A DNA stretch of 64,000 nucleotides from Oxynema aestuarii AP17 (GTDB lineage: Bacteria > Cyanobacteriota > Cyanobacteriia > Cyanobacteriales > Laspinemataceae): the NCBI RefSeq assembly GCF_012295525.1, contig NZ_CP051167.1, forward strand, positions 4,509,501-4,573,500, given 5' to 3'. Position 1 is the stretch's first letter, and the number at the start of each line of letters is the position of its first letter. The notes below the pieces were generated by a model. The model did not search any database. It had not been told where the DNA came from and saw only the letters and a program-made list of their open reading frames with translations. The position numbers and the translations under genes were made by a program. Shown piece by piece: positions 1 to 7,895 of this stretch.

Positions 1-2030
1 CTTTTCTGAATCCGTTGCCAGAGTTGCTCTATTTTTTTAATGTCTTTTTCGATTTTGGTGAATTGTTGAGAGGATGTTTTTATTAAGTCGGAACATATTT
101 GTGGATCTTCATTTATATTTCCCTTTTGAATCAATGACAATTTAGTTTGAGCGCCACTGATATACCGCATTAAATTTTTCTGTTCAAATTCCATATCCCG
201 GACTGCTTCTTTTTTGGCCTCCTTTAATCGATCTAAGCTCTCAGAGTTGAGTTTACGCCATTGCGTATATTTTCCAAATTTTGCATTTTGATTGACTCCA
301 TAGTTAAAAGCGATAATATTAAACTCCACACTGATAGGATGTAAACAGTGGTTTACATTTATTTTTCTTCTATTATTTCTGAATTCATTGTTAGCATCTT
401 TTAAAGCTTGAATATGCCTATCTAGTTTCCCTGCCTCATCCGCTCCTTTATCTGTAGCTACGGGAGTTAGCAAGGCTGTCGTTACTAATGGAATGCTGAC
501 CTTGTAGTTAGCATTTTTCAATTCGTCATTTGTTTTTTTGCTGAGGTATTTAATAGCGATCGCGGTTAAAAGTTGTGCTGCTTTTTCCTTATTTGCTTCC
601 CGCCGTTTCTTCGGATCTTTAATACCGTAGTCCTCTAAAACGCCACTTCGGAACGCTGAAAAAAGCGCTTCATCACTATTCTCTGCTTTGAATTCGGTAT
701 ACCATGCATTCGTTGTTCGATTACGTTCGGGTTCCGTATCTTTCTCAGGGTTTTCTGTTAACCGGGGAGACATACTGGATAATCCCGTGCTTCCATAAGA
801 TTCAAAATGCTGGGAATCGAATTCTTGATTGAGAGGTGTAAAACTACTGGTATAGGTCTCGCCACCAATTTGCATCGACTTAGAGATTGTTTTCCATTCA
901 ACCTCTTTATTTAAATTCTGAATATAGAGATCTTTGAGTTGAGTTCTAATCTCTCCCCAGGTTATTTCTGATTGTGAATTTAATGCTTTTAAAGCATTAA
1001 AAATGCAAAGTGACAGCCAATCCGGAAGCTCTTTGTCTAAATATTCTTTTAAAGCTCCTTTTCCTTGTTTGAGTTCTTCAAATATATCGGGTTTATTTGT
1101 TTCTATTTTATTTTTTATTTCCTCTTGTTTTGAGTTAAATTTTATTCTTATTTGATTAATTTCTTCTCCATTTAAAAAATTCCATGCAAGCTGCTCGGCT
1201 ACATTAAACCACCGGCTTGCTCCTTCCAATAAAGCATCAGAAGTTAGCGTATTTGGTGATGGATTTCCAGGAGCCTGATTTTGCCGAGCTGCATTCGTGT
1301 TGTTGATAGCATTGTTATTCGACCGCGATGCAGTCTGCGGACGATTCGTAATGGTTTTTTGTGTTCTTGTCGGAGTGAAACCAGATCGAGGTCTTGTTGT
1401 CCTTGGAATAGCTCTATTTTGGGAGCCTGTTGCAGTTGTTGATGAGCTTCCCGGAATCGGTGGAAGAGGTCGATTGGGAGGACCGCCTCGTGAGGTTGTT
1501 GCCGTTGTTGATGAGCTTCCCGGAATCGGTGGAAGAGGTCGATTGGGAGGACCGCCTCGTGAGCCTGTTGCGGTTGTTGATGAGCGGGTAGAAAGATCTC
1601 CCGTTTCCTTCTCTCCTGACTTATCCTCGTTCTCATTTACACGCTGGACAAGCGTTTCTCCTTCGCCATCGATCTTACGCGGTACGCTCGAACTAGCATC
1701 GGCTTCTTGCTCGTATTTGTGGTTGGGTCGAATTGCCAATTTGGGTTCGACAGAGGTCGGAGGGGTTATGAGGGGAGCTTCCGACTTCGGTTGTAACAAA
1801 GGGGACGAATTCCATGAAGGAGATGGCGGTGGTGAAGTATGGGGATCGAAGATAGAAATATCGGCAAAGTTGTAACTGGCGGTTTTTTGACCTTCCGGTT
1901 GTGGCTGTAACTGTGGCGTCTCACTCGGTTGGGGGGGCGCCGCGAACGGACGCATCTGAAGTGGTGATGCGATTGGGGTCGCTGAAAACTTCTTCGACGT
2001 TGGCTTGCGGTCAAATTGACGATTACCCAT
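1..2030 (-). CDS. Large leader-bearing protein with Pro-rich repeats and a possible SopB-like region; C-terminus beyond window edge
   Basis: The reading frame is open from an ATG at 2028-2030 to the left edge (about 676 codons, no stop in the segments I translated), so the C-terminus is missing. A Shine-Dalgarno GAGGA lies about 9 nt upstream of the ATG. The N-terminus (MGNRQFDRKPTSKK...) and the segment PKLAIRPNHKYEQEAD followed by LVQR match the leader I know from cyanobacterial DUF4157 (eCIS core) proteins, but the DUF4157 core itself is not visible. A Pro/Ser/Thr-rich region follows, with a 23-residue tandem repeat. The visible C-terminal half is charged and helical. It contains TTALLTPVATDKGADEAG and, about 40 residues later, FNIIAFNYGVNQNA, which resemble the region upstream of the catalytic Cys loop in SopB/IpgD inositol-phosphate phosphatases. 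That catalytic loop would lie outside the window. The leader call is fairly confident; the phosphatase call is a hypothesis. Confidence 0.55.
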   Translation of the reverse strand, partial: MGNRQFDRKPTSKKFSATPIASPLQMRPFAAPPQPSETPQLQPQPEGQKTASYNFADISIFDPHTSPPPSPSWNSSPLLQPKSEAPLITPPTSVEPKLAIRPNHKYEQEADASSSVPRKIDGEGETLVQRVNENEDKSGEKETGDLSTRSSTTATGSRGGPPNRPLPPIPGSSSTTATTSRGGPPNRPLPPIPGSSSTTATGSQNRAIPRTTRPRSGFTPTRTQKTITNRPQTASRSNNNAINNTNAARQNQAPGNPSPNTLTSDALLEGASRWFNVAEQLAWNFLNGEEINQIRIKFNSKQEEIKNKIETNKPDIFEELKQGKGALKEYLDKELPDWLSLCIFNALKALNSQSEITWGEIRTQLKDLYIQNLNKEVEWKTISKSMQIGGETYTSSFTPLNQEFDSQHFESYGSTGLSSMSPRLTENPEKDTEPERNRTTNAWYTEFKAENSDEALFSAFRSGVLEDYGIKDPKKRREANKEKAAQLLTAIAIKYLSKKTNDELKNANYKVSIPLVTTALLTPVATDKGADEAGKLDRHIQALKDANNEFRNNRRKINVNHCLHPISVEFNIIAFNYGVNQNAKFGKYTQWRKLNSESLDRLKEAKKEAVRDMEFEQKNLMRYISGAQTKLSLIQKGNINEDPQICSDLIKTSSQQFTKIEKDIKKIEQLWQRIQK
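1423..1585 (-). repeat. 69-bp tandem repeat encoding a Pro-rich 23-residue unit
   Basis: The segment starting GATGAGCTTCCCGGAATCGG at 1441 recurs at 1510, and its first bases recur again at 1579, an exact 69-bp period. In the frame of the host gene the unit reads SRGGPPNRPLPPIPGSSSTT plus three residues. The copies are nearly identical, so the expansion is recent. It forms a flexible Pro-rich linker in the host protein. Confidence 0.9.
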
Positions 2031-2425
2031 CGTTTGACTTCCTCAACGTAGTTTTTTCAGGGTAGGCGATCGCCAATTGTTTGGTGATTAGACAAAAGTC
2101 TAGATCGCGTTTAGGGAGTAAAGGAAGGCAGAAAGAAAGAATACCTCGATCGCCTGGAAGTAACCTCTCAGGGAAATGGGGCTGAAGGCTTAGTAGTATC
2201 GAGTCCCTTTTCAAGGACTATAAATTGGTGCTTTTCGACTGATTGTGTTCTCGTCTGCGTTCGGTCTGTGTCCTCGGTACCTTGCCGATCTTACTGACTC
2301 TGGTCTGGATGTTTAATGGGTAAGCAGAGCGTCTCAACTGGCATGATTGAGGGGGTTTGAGCTTTCTGCAACTGAGATTGCACGAGTTTGAGTGTTGCTT
2401 TTATCTTGAGTTAAATTTTTCTCAG

Positions 2426-2457
2426 TTATAGTCATTTTCATCGACAATGACTATAAT
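2426..2457 (+). promoter_or_regulatory. Perfect 11-bp inverted repeat overlapping the nuiA promoter
   Basis: TTATAGTCATT (2426-2436) and AATGACTATAA (2446-2456) are perfect reverse complements separated by 9 nt. The right arm contains a consensus -10 hexamer TATAAT (2452-2457), 27 nt before the nuiA ATG. A -35 element would fall in the left arm (only a weak match). A protein bound here would block RNA polymerase, so this looks like an operator. The rest of 2031-2483 shows no gene. Confidence 0.6.
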
Positions 2458-2483
2458 TCAATCGATCGCCCCCCAATTTAATC

Positions 2484-2888
2484 ATGAGTGACCTTTCTTT
2501 GAACGAAATCGTAGACCAACTGCGGGAGTTAACCCGAGATTTGTACTGGTTCAGCGAATCAGATTATGCTTGGGAAGTCAGGATTTTGCCTGAAGCAACG
2601 ATCGCCCCGGAAACGGTGAGGCAACAATCGCAAAAACCTGCAAATGCCGAGATCGAAACTGTCGAGTTCGATCCCTTCTTCCAACGTGCCGTAGAGGAAA
2701 AAGATTGGTATGGCGATCGCGAACGCGAAACCGTCGGACGTTACCGCCAATTGGTACAATTTCTGCAAGAAAATTTACACGATCTCATCGTTTATCGGGT
2801 CGGCGCGATCGAGGTCGAAATCTTCGTCTTCGGCAAAACAAAAACCGGGGAAGTTGTCGGCTTAAATACGATTTCTGTTGAAACTTAA
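2484..2888 (+). CDS. nuiA: NuiA-family inhibitor of the DNA/RNA nuclease NucA
   Basis: This 134-residue protein matches the length and pattern of Anabaena NuiA, a tight-binding protein inhibitor that plugs the active site of the secreted sugar-nonspecific nuclease NucA. The N-terminal SESDYAWEV supplies Glu25, which aligns with NuiA Glu24. The protein ends ...ISVET, giving a C-terminal Thr like NuiA Thr135. In the known complex these two residues reach the nuclease metal site. A central motif EKDWYGD also matches NuiA. The gene faces its presumed target nucA, with 78 bp between the two stop codons. A perfect dyad covers its promoter, which suggests regulated expression. No signal peptide is visible, so it acts in the cytoplasm, protecting the cell from unsecreted nuclease. 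Confidence 0.88.
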   Translation: MSDLSLNEIVDQLRELTRDLYWFSESDYAWEVRILPEATIAPETVRQQSQKPANAEIETVEFDPFFQRAVEEKDWYGDRERETVGRYRQLVQFLQENLHDLIVYRVGAIEVEIFVFGKTKTGEVVGLNTISVET

Positions 2889-2966
2889 GGGGATTTTAGA
2901 TTTTAGATTTTAGACGGGCAGCCTATGCTCGGGAGGCGGGCAAGATCCCCGCCCCCCAAAGAAAAC

Positions 2967-3944
2967 TCACAAGCGATCGACCCCCGCTTCGATCGCGTCC
3001 TGGGTGGATTTGGGTACGTTCGAGAGAAAGTCAAATCCGGTGAGTTTTTCCAAAGCATCGATCGAAACTCGATACTGTCGCCAGTCGCGATTGGCAACAC
3101 TTTCGTCATTGGGGATGCGGACGGCGATCGCCCGCGTGGTCGGTTTAATGCCGCTCAAACCCGTACCGGGGCGATCGAGAACGACGATAATTTTCCAAGT
3201 ATATCTCGGAACGGTCACTTTGCCCTCGGCGATCGTTTTGACCCGCCCTTGCGGTCCGGCAATGATATACAGTTCTTTTCCTTGTCTGACCAAACGGCGG
3301 GCGTATTCTTCCAACTCGCGCCAAATTTCCCGGTTATTCGCCGGGGACTGGGGCATCATGTTGGTCATGACAAAGGTGCTGCTGTTGTCACTTTTAGACC
3401 GGGTGCGATCGGCTGAAGGGACGATGTGGCCGCGATCGTAGCCCGTTCGGGTATAATCGGTAGGTTTGACTTGATAAAAGCCGTCGGGTAAGGTGTCGTC
3501 CGGTCTGAAGTCATCTTGGCGATCGACATTGCCTAACCAGGAGGAATTTAACTGCCAACTTGCCCAGTTGGCCGTCCCTTTGCTGCGGTTGTAGGATAAT
3601 GTATACTGGCTTTTCTCGATCAGATAATTGTCTGCATTGCCGGGATTGCTGGTGGCGCGGCTGGGATTGCCTAACACTAAGGCGCCACCGGAGGAACCGC
3701 CCGTGCGATCGCTGACGTAACATAGGGGGCGATCGCCCCCTCCTCGGGAATAGGCCGATCGCCCGCCACACTCGGCCCCACTACTGGTTAAATCGTAAGG
3801 ACATTCACAGGTTCCGGTTTTGGGCGATCGCAACGGCGTATCCGGCGCCAATGCGGGACACCCTGCCAAGGTAAAGCCCAGAAAAGCAGCAAACAGTCCT
3901 TTGAAAACGGGGATCGGCGAGTGATAGGTCAGTTTCATGAACAA
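2967..3944 (-). CDS. nucA: Secreted lipoprotein-type DNA/RNA non-specific endonuclease (NucA family)
   Basis: A 325-residue beta-beta-alpha-Me nuclease that cleaves DNA and RNA with a divalent metal. The DRGH motif at residues 170-173 supplies the general-base His, and NMMPQSPANNREIW (about 195-208) supplies the metal-binding Asn and helix residues. The N-terminus has a hydrophobic segment ending LAGC (Cys29), so it is probably a lipoprotein or exported protein. Residues about 45-77 form a Cys-rich extension (CECPYDLTSSGAECGG...) of a type also found in other exported cyanobacterial nucleases. It is encoded tail-to-tail with its inhibitor nuiA, an arrangement that lets the two be controlled separately. 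An in-frame ATG two codons in (3938) is an alternative start; neither start has a good Shine-Dalgarno. Confidence 0.92.
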   Translation of the reverse strand: MFMKLTYHSPIPVFKGLFAAFLGFTLAGCPALAPDTPLRSPKTGTCECPYDLTSSGAECGGRSAYSRGGGDRPLCYVSDRTGGSSGGALVLGNPSRATSNPGNADNYLIEKSQYTLSYNRSKGTANWASWQLNSSWLGNVDRQDDFRPDDTLPDGFYQVKPTDYTRTGYDRGHIVPSADRTRSKSDNSSTFVMTNMMPQSPANNREIWRELEEYARRLVRQGKELYIIAGPQGRVKTIAEGKVTVPRYTWKIIVVLDRPGTGLSGIKPTTRAIAVRIPNDESVANRDWRQYRVSIDALEKLTGFDFLSNVPKSTQDAIEAGVDRL

Positions 3945-4046
3945 TTCAGGTGATGTGGGCGACGGCTGGCAGGATTGCGGGCGCGTGCTACCCGTCCAGC
4001 TCTACCAAATTTTAGGAACGATCGAGAAGTTATACAATATTCAAGC

Positions 4047-4090
4047 AAAATTTCAGGTTAAAATTTCAGGTTAAAATTTCAGGTTAAAAT
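4047..4090. repeat. 13-bp tandem direct repeat, three copies
   Basis: AAAATTTCAGGTT occurs three times head-to-tail (4047, 4060, 4073), followed by a partial fourth copy. It lies in the 485-bp gap between nucA and psbA, about 100 bp upstream of the nucA start and immediately before a tiny possible ORF. It could be a phased binding site or simple slippage. Confidence 0.85.
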
Positions 4091-4106
4091 CGCGATCGCC
4101 GATCCC

Positions 4107-4214
4107 ATGAATTCAGATTTACCCGCCTTTCTCGCCGGAATTGCCTTCTTAATTGTCTATCTCGTTTTTTCTGCAAAAACCGAAATGGGGACTAAATGGC
4201 CTTGGAAAAAATAG
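4107..4214 (+). CDS. Possible 35-residue single-span membrane peptide
   Basis: ATG to TAG encodes MNSDLPAFLAGIAFLIVYLV... ending in the basic, Trp-containing tail GTKWPWKK. One membrane helix (about residues 6-22) with a short charged C-terminus is the design of small photosystem subunits, and psbA is the next gene. It matches none of the small subunits I know (PsbM, PsbX, PsaM, PetM, PetN), and there is no clear Shine-Dalgarno. It may be a chance ORF. Confidence 0.3.
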   Translation: MNSDLPAFLAGIAFLIVYLVFSAKTEMGTKWPWKK

Positions 4215-4349
4215 ATGGCAATGGCAATGACAGAATAACTTGACATTAACCGTTGGCAAATCGAGTCAGATATGCTAGACTCCGCCTCAAGAGAAAGCAA
4301 AAGTCCTACTCCAAGCAGTGGCGATCGCGACCGAGCGAGACACGGGAAA

Positions 4350-4386
4350 AACCCGACCTCTAGCGGGCCATGCTAGAAATCGGGTT
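4350..4386 (-). terminator. Intrinsic terminator of psbA
   Basis: On the minus strand AACCCGA...CTAGC pairs with GCTAG...TCGGGTT around a 7-nt loop, with a 3-nt internal mismatch, and a T-run follows. It lies about 45 bp after the psbA stop codon. Confidence 0.85.
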
Positions 4387-4429
4387 AAGCTCTGATATAG
4401 AGGAGAGTTTGACGGTTTACGCGATCGTT

Positions 4430-5509
4430 TTATCCTTCAATCGTGGGGGCGATCGTCGCTACCGGAGTAGCTTCAGCCGAGGCCAAATCTAACGGGAAGT
4501 TGTGGGCGTTGCGCTCGTGAATCACCTCAATCCCCAAGTTTGCTCGGTTTAAAATATCCGCCCAAGTATTAATCGCACGACCTTGAGAATCCACAATTGA
4601 CTGGTTGAAGTTAAACCCGTTGAGGTTAAACGCCATCGTCGAAATACCCAGGGACGTAAACCAGATCCCAATCACGGGCCAAGCTGCGAGGAAGAAGTGC
4701 AAGCTGCGACTGTTGTTGAACGAGGCATATTGGAAGATTAACCGACCGAAGTAACCGTGAGCGGCAACAATATTGTAGGTTTCTTCTTCCTGACCGAATT
4801 TATAGCCTTCATTCGCGGACTGGTTTTCCGTGGTTTCGCGAACCAAGCTCGACGTTACCAGAGAACCGTGCATCGCGGCAAACAAGGCACCGCCGAAGAC
4901 GCCAATTACACCGAGTTGATGGAAGGGGTGCATCAAAATATTATGTTCGGCTTGGAAAACGATCATGAAGTTGAAGGTTCCACTGACGCCGAGCATCAAA
5001 CCATCGGAGAAACTGCCTTGACCGATGGGATAAATCAGCAACACCGCCGTCGCCGCCGCTACGGGAGCGGAGAACGCTACGGGAATCCAAGGACGCATTC
5101 CCAGGCGGTAACTCAATTCCCACTCACGACCGAGGTAAGCGTAAATACCAATTAAAAAGTGCAGGACGATGAGTTGGTACGGACCGCCGTTGTAAAGCCA
5201 TTCGTCCAAGGTGGCGGCTTCCCACAAGGGATAAATATGGAGACCGATGGCGGCAGAAGTCGGAACGATGGTCGCGGTCATGATGTTGTTGCCGTAGAGC
5301 AACGAACCGGAGACGGGTTCGCGAATTCCGTCGAGGTCTACCGGAGGAGCCGCAATAAAAGCGAGAACGAAGACAATCGTCGCGGTCAAGATGGTCGGAA
5401 TCATCAAGACACCGAACCAACCAATATACAGGCGATTTTCGGTGCTGGTTACCCAGTCGCAAAACCGGGACCAGAGGCTTTGTGTCGGTTGAGCAAAAGT
5501 GGTTGTCAT
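4430..5509 (-). CDS. psbA: Photosystem II D1 protein, divergent D1'-like form
   Basis: A 359-residue D1, the thylakoid reaction-centre subunit carrying P680, pheophytin, QB and the Mn-cluster ligands. One residue is missing near the N-terminus, so standard numbering is +1. Functional residues are present: TyrZ161, Asp170, Glu189, His190, His198, His215, Ser264, His272, His332, Glu333, Asp342 and Ala344, followed by a processable C-terminal extension. Position 130 is Glu (high-light type). Positions 80 and 158 are Ala and Leu, two of the three substitutions that mark D1' (microaerobic) proteins; Thr286 is the ordinary residue. Several stretches differ from the usual D1, for example [15 protein letters not shown] and IGIYAYLG. 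This is therefore probably a minor, conditionally expressed copy. A Shine-Dalgarno GGAG lies about 14 nt upstream. Confidence 0.97.
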   Translation of the reverse strand: MTTTFAQPTQSLWSRFCDWVTSTENRLYIGWFGVLMIPTILTATIVFVLAFIAAPPVDLDGIREPVSGSLLYGNNIMTATIVPTSAAIGLHIYPLWEAATLDEWLYNGGPYQLIVLHFLIGIYAYLGREWELSYRLGMRPWIPVAFSAPVAAATAVLLIYPIGQGSFSDGLMLGVSGTFNFMIVFQAEHNILMHPFHQLGVIGVFGGALFAAMHGSLVTSSLVRETTENQSANEGYKFGQEEETYNIVAAHGYFGRLIFQYASFNNSRSLHFFLAAWPVIGIWFTSLGISTMAFNLNGFNFNQSIVDSQGRAINTWADILNRANLGIEVIHERNAHNFPLDLASAEATPVATIAPTIEG

Positions 5510-5585
5510 TGGAACGATACTACTCCTAACAACGTGACGGTTGGGGTCAATGCGTTCGGCAGTGACGTCGCAACCGACGTATCTA

Positions 5586-5615
5586 TTGATAACTTTAAAG
5601 TTATAAAGTTGTCAA
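5586..5615 (-). promoter_or_regulatory. psbA promoter with a 16-bp palindrome in the spacer
   Basis: On the minus strand a perfect -35 TTGACA (5610-5615) and a -10 TATCAA (5586-5591) are 18 bp apart. The spacer and the start of the -10 hold the perfect palindrome ATAACTTTAAAGTTAT (5589-5604), a likely operator. Transcription would start near 5579, leaving a leader of about 70 nt before the ATG at 5509. Confidence 0.6.
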
Positions 5616-5723
5616 GTAGTTTTATAGATTTTTGTCGGACGATCGCCTTCACTCCTTGTATTCAAAGGGTTTTGAGCTATAGCGAGCCACCCTCTCGGCG
5701 GTGGGAGGGCGATCGAAACCGTT

Positions 5724-7382
5724 TCACGAGAGACGTCCGGAAATACCGAGACGCTGACGATTAGTGTTGCCCGGAATGGCTCCATCTCCACCCGGATTGA
5801 CGGGAGTACCGGGAGGATCGGGGTCGGGGTCGGGGTCGGGATTGGGGTCTGGTTCTGGGTCTGGGTCTGGGTCTGGGTCTGGGTCGGGTTCCCCGCAGGT
5901 CGCAGAAGTTCCTAGATTAGACACTTTGCAGATCGCATAAGCCCAGGCTTGTTGCGCCCGTTGGAAGTGTTCGCCCAACCATTCCCCTTTCGCTTCCGGG
6001 TCGTTTTCCGCTACTGCTTCTACACCATCTTTATAGTGGTCGCGATCGAGAATTTCCTCAGCTTCGTCCCGGGTCGGTTCGTCGAGGCGTTCGAGGGTCG
6101 TTTGCGCTTTATCCGCTTTTGCTTTCGCATCTTGATAGCGTTCGATCGCCTCCTGGGTGTCGATGCGGCGGCGTTGGGCGACCTGGGCAACATTTTTCGT
6201 TGCAGCGATGGTTCCGTCGAACCCTTGGGAAAAACGAGCCTCTCCCGTTGTTGGAGTACCCACAAAGGTCCAACCGCGATCGCGCACTTCAATAGTACCC
6301 TCGGGACTGACCAAGCGAACCGCACTGAAATAATAAATGTTCATCTCCGGTTCCCCCGCCACGGGAATCGCCCCAATCTCGTCGTCATAATCCGTTTCAA
6401 GACGGTAACCATCGCCGTAATCAATCGCCGCGATCCGATCGCGATCGTCGCGAACCACCGTCGCCGGACGAGGAACTAACGCCTCCATCCGGGTTCGACG
6501 ATATCCCGAAGGAAAATAACGCACGAAATAGCCATCGGGATGCAACGACCATCGCCCCTCCGGAATCTCGCGACTTCCTTCCCCTCGGGAAACCGCCCCA
6601 GTTAAAACCGCAATATTTTCTAACTCCTCATAGGTCGCATTCGCTTCACTGAGGCGCTCTCGGATTTCAGCTTTCGCATCGAGGATTTGCCGAACTTGAG
6701 AGGGCAAGTTCGCAAACAGTTCCCGCCGCACCTCATCGGGAATCAGCCCCAACGCACCGCCATTAATTTCCGCAATTTCCTCATCGCTTAGCAGTTGTCG
6801 CGCCACAGATTGGATCTCCTCATCCATATCGCTCACCCGCGTTTGCGCGATAATCCCCCACAGCAACACCTGAATTTGTCGCTGGGGAATCTCGGGATAG
6901 TTTGCAGATTCCCGTAAAATCTTAGTGATAATCCCGGCGCGCGGTCCTTCCAGTGGCGCGTAGGCGTAACCGTCACCGCCGCCGGGAGCGTGGGTTCCAG
7001 CGCGCAGACAGTAACTTTGCAAAATCGCTTCGTACAATCCCGGTGGAGCGATATACCCTCCCCGGGCGCCCCGTTCGAGACTCGCGAGGGATTGAGGTTC
7101 GCCGAAGTTTTCCCCGTCGAGGAGTGGGGTTTCCCGCCGAACGTCTTCCAAACTCGTAGTCAGGGGTGGATCTTCTTCCAGGAGGTCGGAGAGTTCGGGG
7201 AGCGGAAGGGAATCCGGAAGATCTGGGGTGACATCGGGCAAACCAAACTGAGCTAAGTGAGTCGGTTTGGGAGTGGGTGGGGAAGCACTGACGTGGCGAT
7301 CGCCGATCGCCGCGATCGCACTCAATCCCCCAGCGACTACTGTTAATCCCACGACGCTCAGGGTTTGTCGCAAAAAGCGCAT
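5724..7382 (-). CDS. Exported protein of unknown function with a C-terminal Asp-Pro repeat
   Basis: A 552-residue protein with a clear Sec-type signal peptide (MRFLRQTLSVVGLTVVAGGL, cleavage probably near residue 33). It lies just upstream of psbA in the same direction, 214 bp away, but psbA has its own promoter. The middle holds a mixed alpha/beta region. Residues about 410-460 are charged and probably helical. Near the C-terminus a run of alternating DP, EP and NP dipeptides (DPDPDPDPDPEPDPNPDP) is followed by a Gly/Pro tail. Cysteines occur in CLRAGTH, AICKVS and ATCGEP. I do not recognise a family. The DP tract may be a rigid periplasmic or cell-wall linker. Confidence 0.75.
   Translation of the reverse strand: MRFLRQTLSVVGLTVVAGGLSAIAAIGDRHVSASPPTPKPTHLAQFGLPDVTPDLPDSLPLPELSDLLEEDPPLTTSLEDVRRETPLLDGENFGEPQSLASLERGARGGYIAPPGLYEAILQSYCLRAGTHAPGGGDGYAYAPLEGPRAGIITKILRESANYPEIPQRQIQVLLWGIIAQTRVSDMDEEIQSVARQLLSDEEIAEINGGALGLIPDEVRRELFANLPSQVRQILDAKAEIRERLSEANATYEELENIAVLTGAVSRGEGSREIPEGRWSLHPDGYFVRYFPSGYRRTRMEALVPRPATVVRDDRDRIAAIDYGDGYRLETDYDDEIGAIPVAGEPEMNIYYFSAVRLVSPEGTIEVRDRGWTFVGTPTTGEARFSQGFDGTIAATKNVAQVAQRRRIDTQEAIERYQDAKAKADKAQTTLERLDEPTRDEAEEILDRDHYKDGVEAVAENDPEAKGEWLGEHFQRAQQAWAYAICKVSNLGTSATCGEPDPDPDPDPDPEPDPNPDPDPDPDPPGTPVNPGGDGAIPGNTNRQRLGISGRLS
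5817..5892 (-). repeat. Hexanucleotide repeat encoding the Asp-Pro tract
   Basis: About 12 units of GGGTCG or GGGTCT in tandem (plus-strand reading), with few variants, encode alternating Asp-Pro in the exported protein. Such a tract can change length by slippage in whole codon pairs without frameshifting. Confidence 0.85.
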
Positions 7383-7895
7383 AAAAAATGTTCTCCGCTT
7401 GCATCTTCAGTGAGGCGCGTCTAAATCTCTTTTTCCAGACGATCGCCCGTTCGATTGAGGAGGTTTTCGCTGTACAACTATTTTTAGGATAACGCAGGCA
7501 ATTTCATCTCCGAGAAAATAACGAGATCGAGTAATTGATTCTGGTTTTTCTCTCAGCACGCTGTTTCTCAGATCGAAACCCGGTCTGCAACGGTAAAATT
7601 TGCGTTTCTGAAACATGCCCGAACCCAACTGTTCTCTGTTGATTACGCTACACCTCGATCGAGGGAGAAACCGTAGATTGTGGAAATTTTTGCAAATTCC
7701 CGACCGAATCCCAAATCGTTGAAAACCTTAAAATCACCAAAATTGAACTTGGTTTTAAAAATTCTTTGACGGCTCAATATAAACTTTTGAATCTCGTATA
7801 AAATTTGACTGAATTTAAAACCAACTTTGCCAAAATTTAAGGGTCATCGAAGTTCAACCCGGTGTTAACTGTCCAACCTAATGAGGAGTGAGCTT
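7383..7895. other. Intergenic region with an 11-bp inverted repeat
   Basis: No convincing gene is visible. TTGGTTTTAAA (7749-7759) and TTTAAAACCAA (7814-7824) form a perfect inverted repeat 54 nt apart, in an AT-rich stretch ahead of the small ORF at 7896. The rest shows nothing I can name. Confidence 0.5.

Noticed and set aside
1244-1875. Plus- and minus-strand open frames across the 69-bp repeats
   Set aside because: They are shadow frames of the leader-bearing protein; the correct frame is fixed by the N-terminal leader, the Shine-Dalgarno and the coherent protein beyond the repeats.
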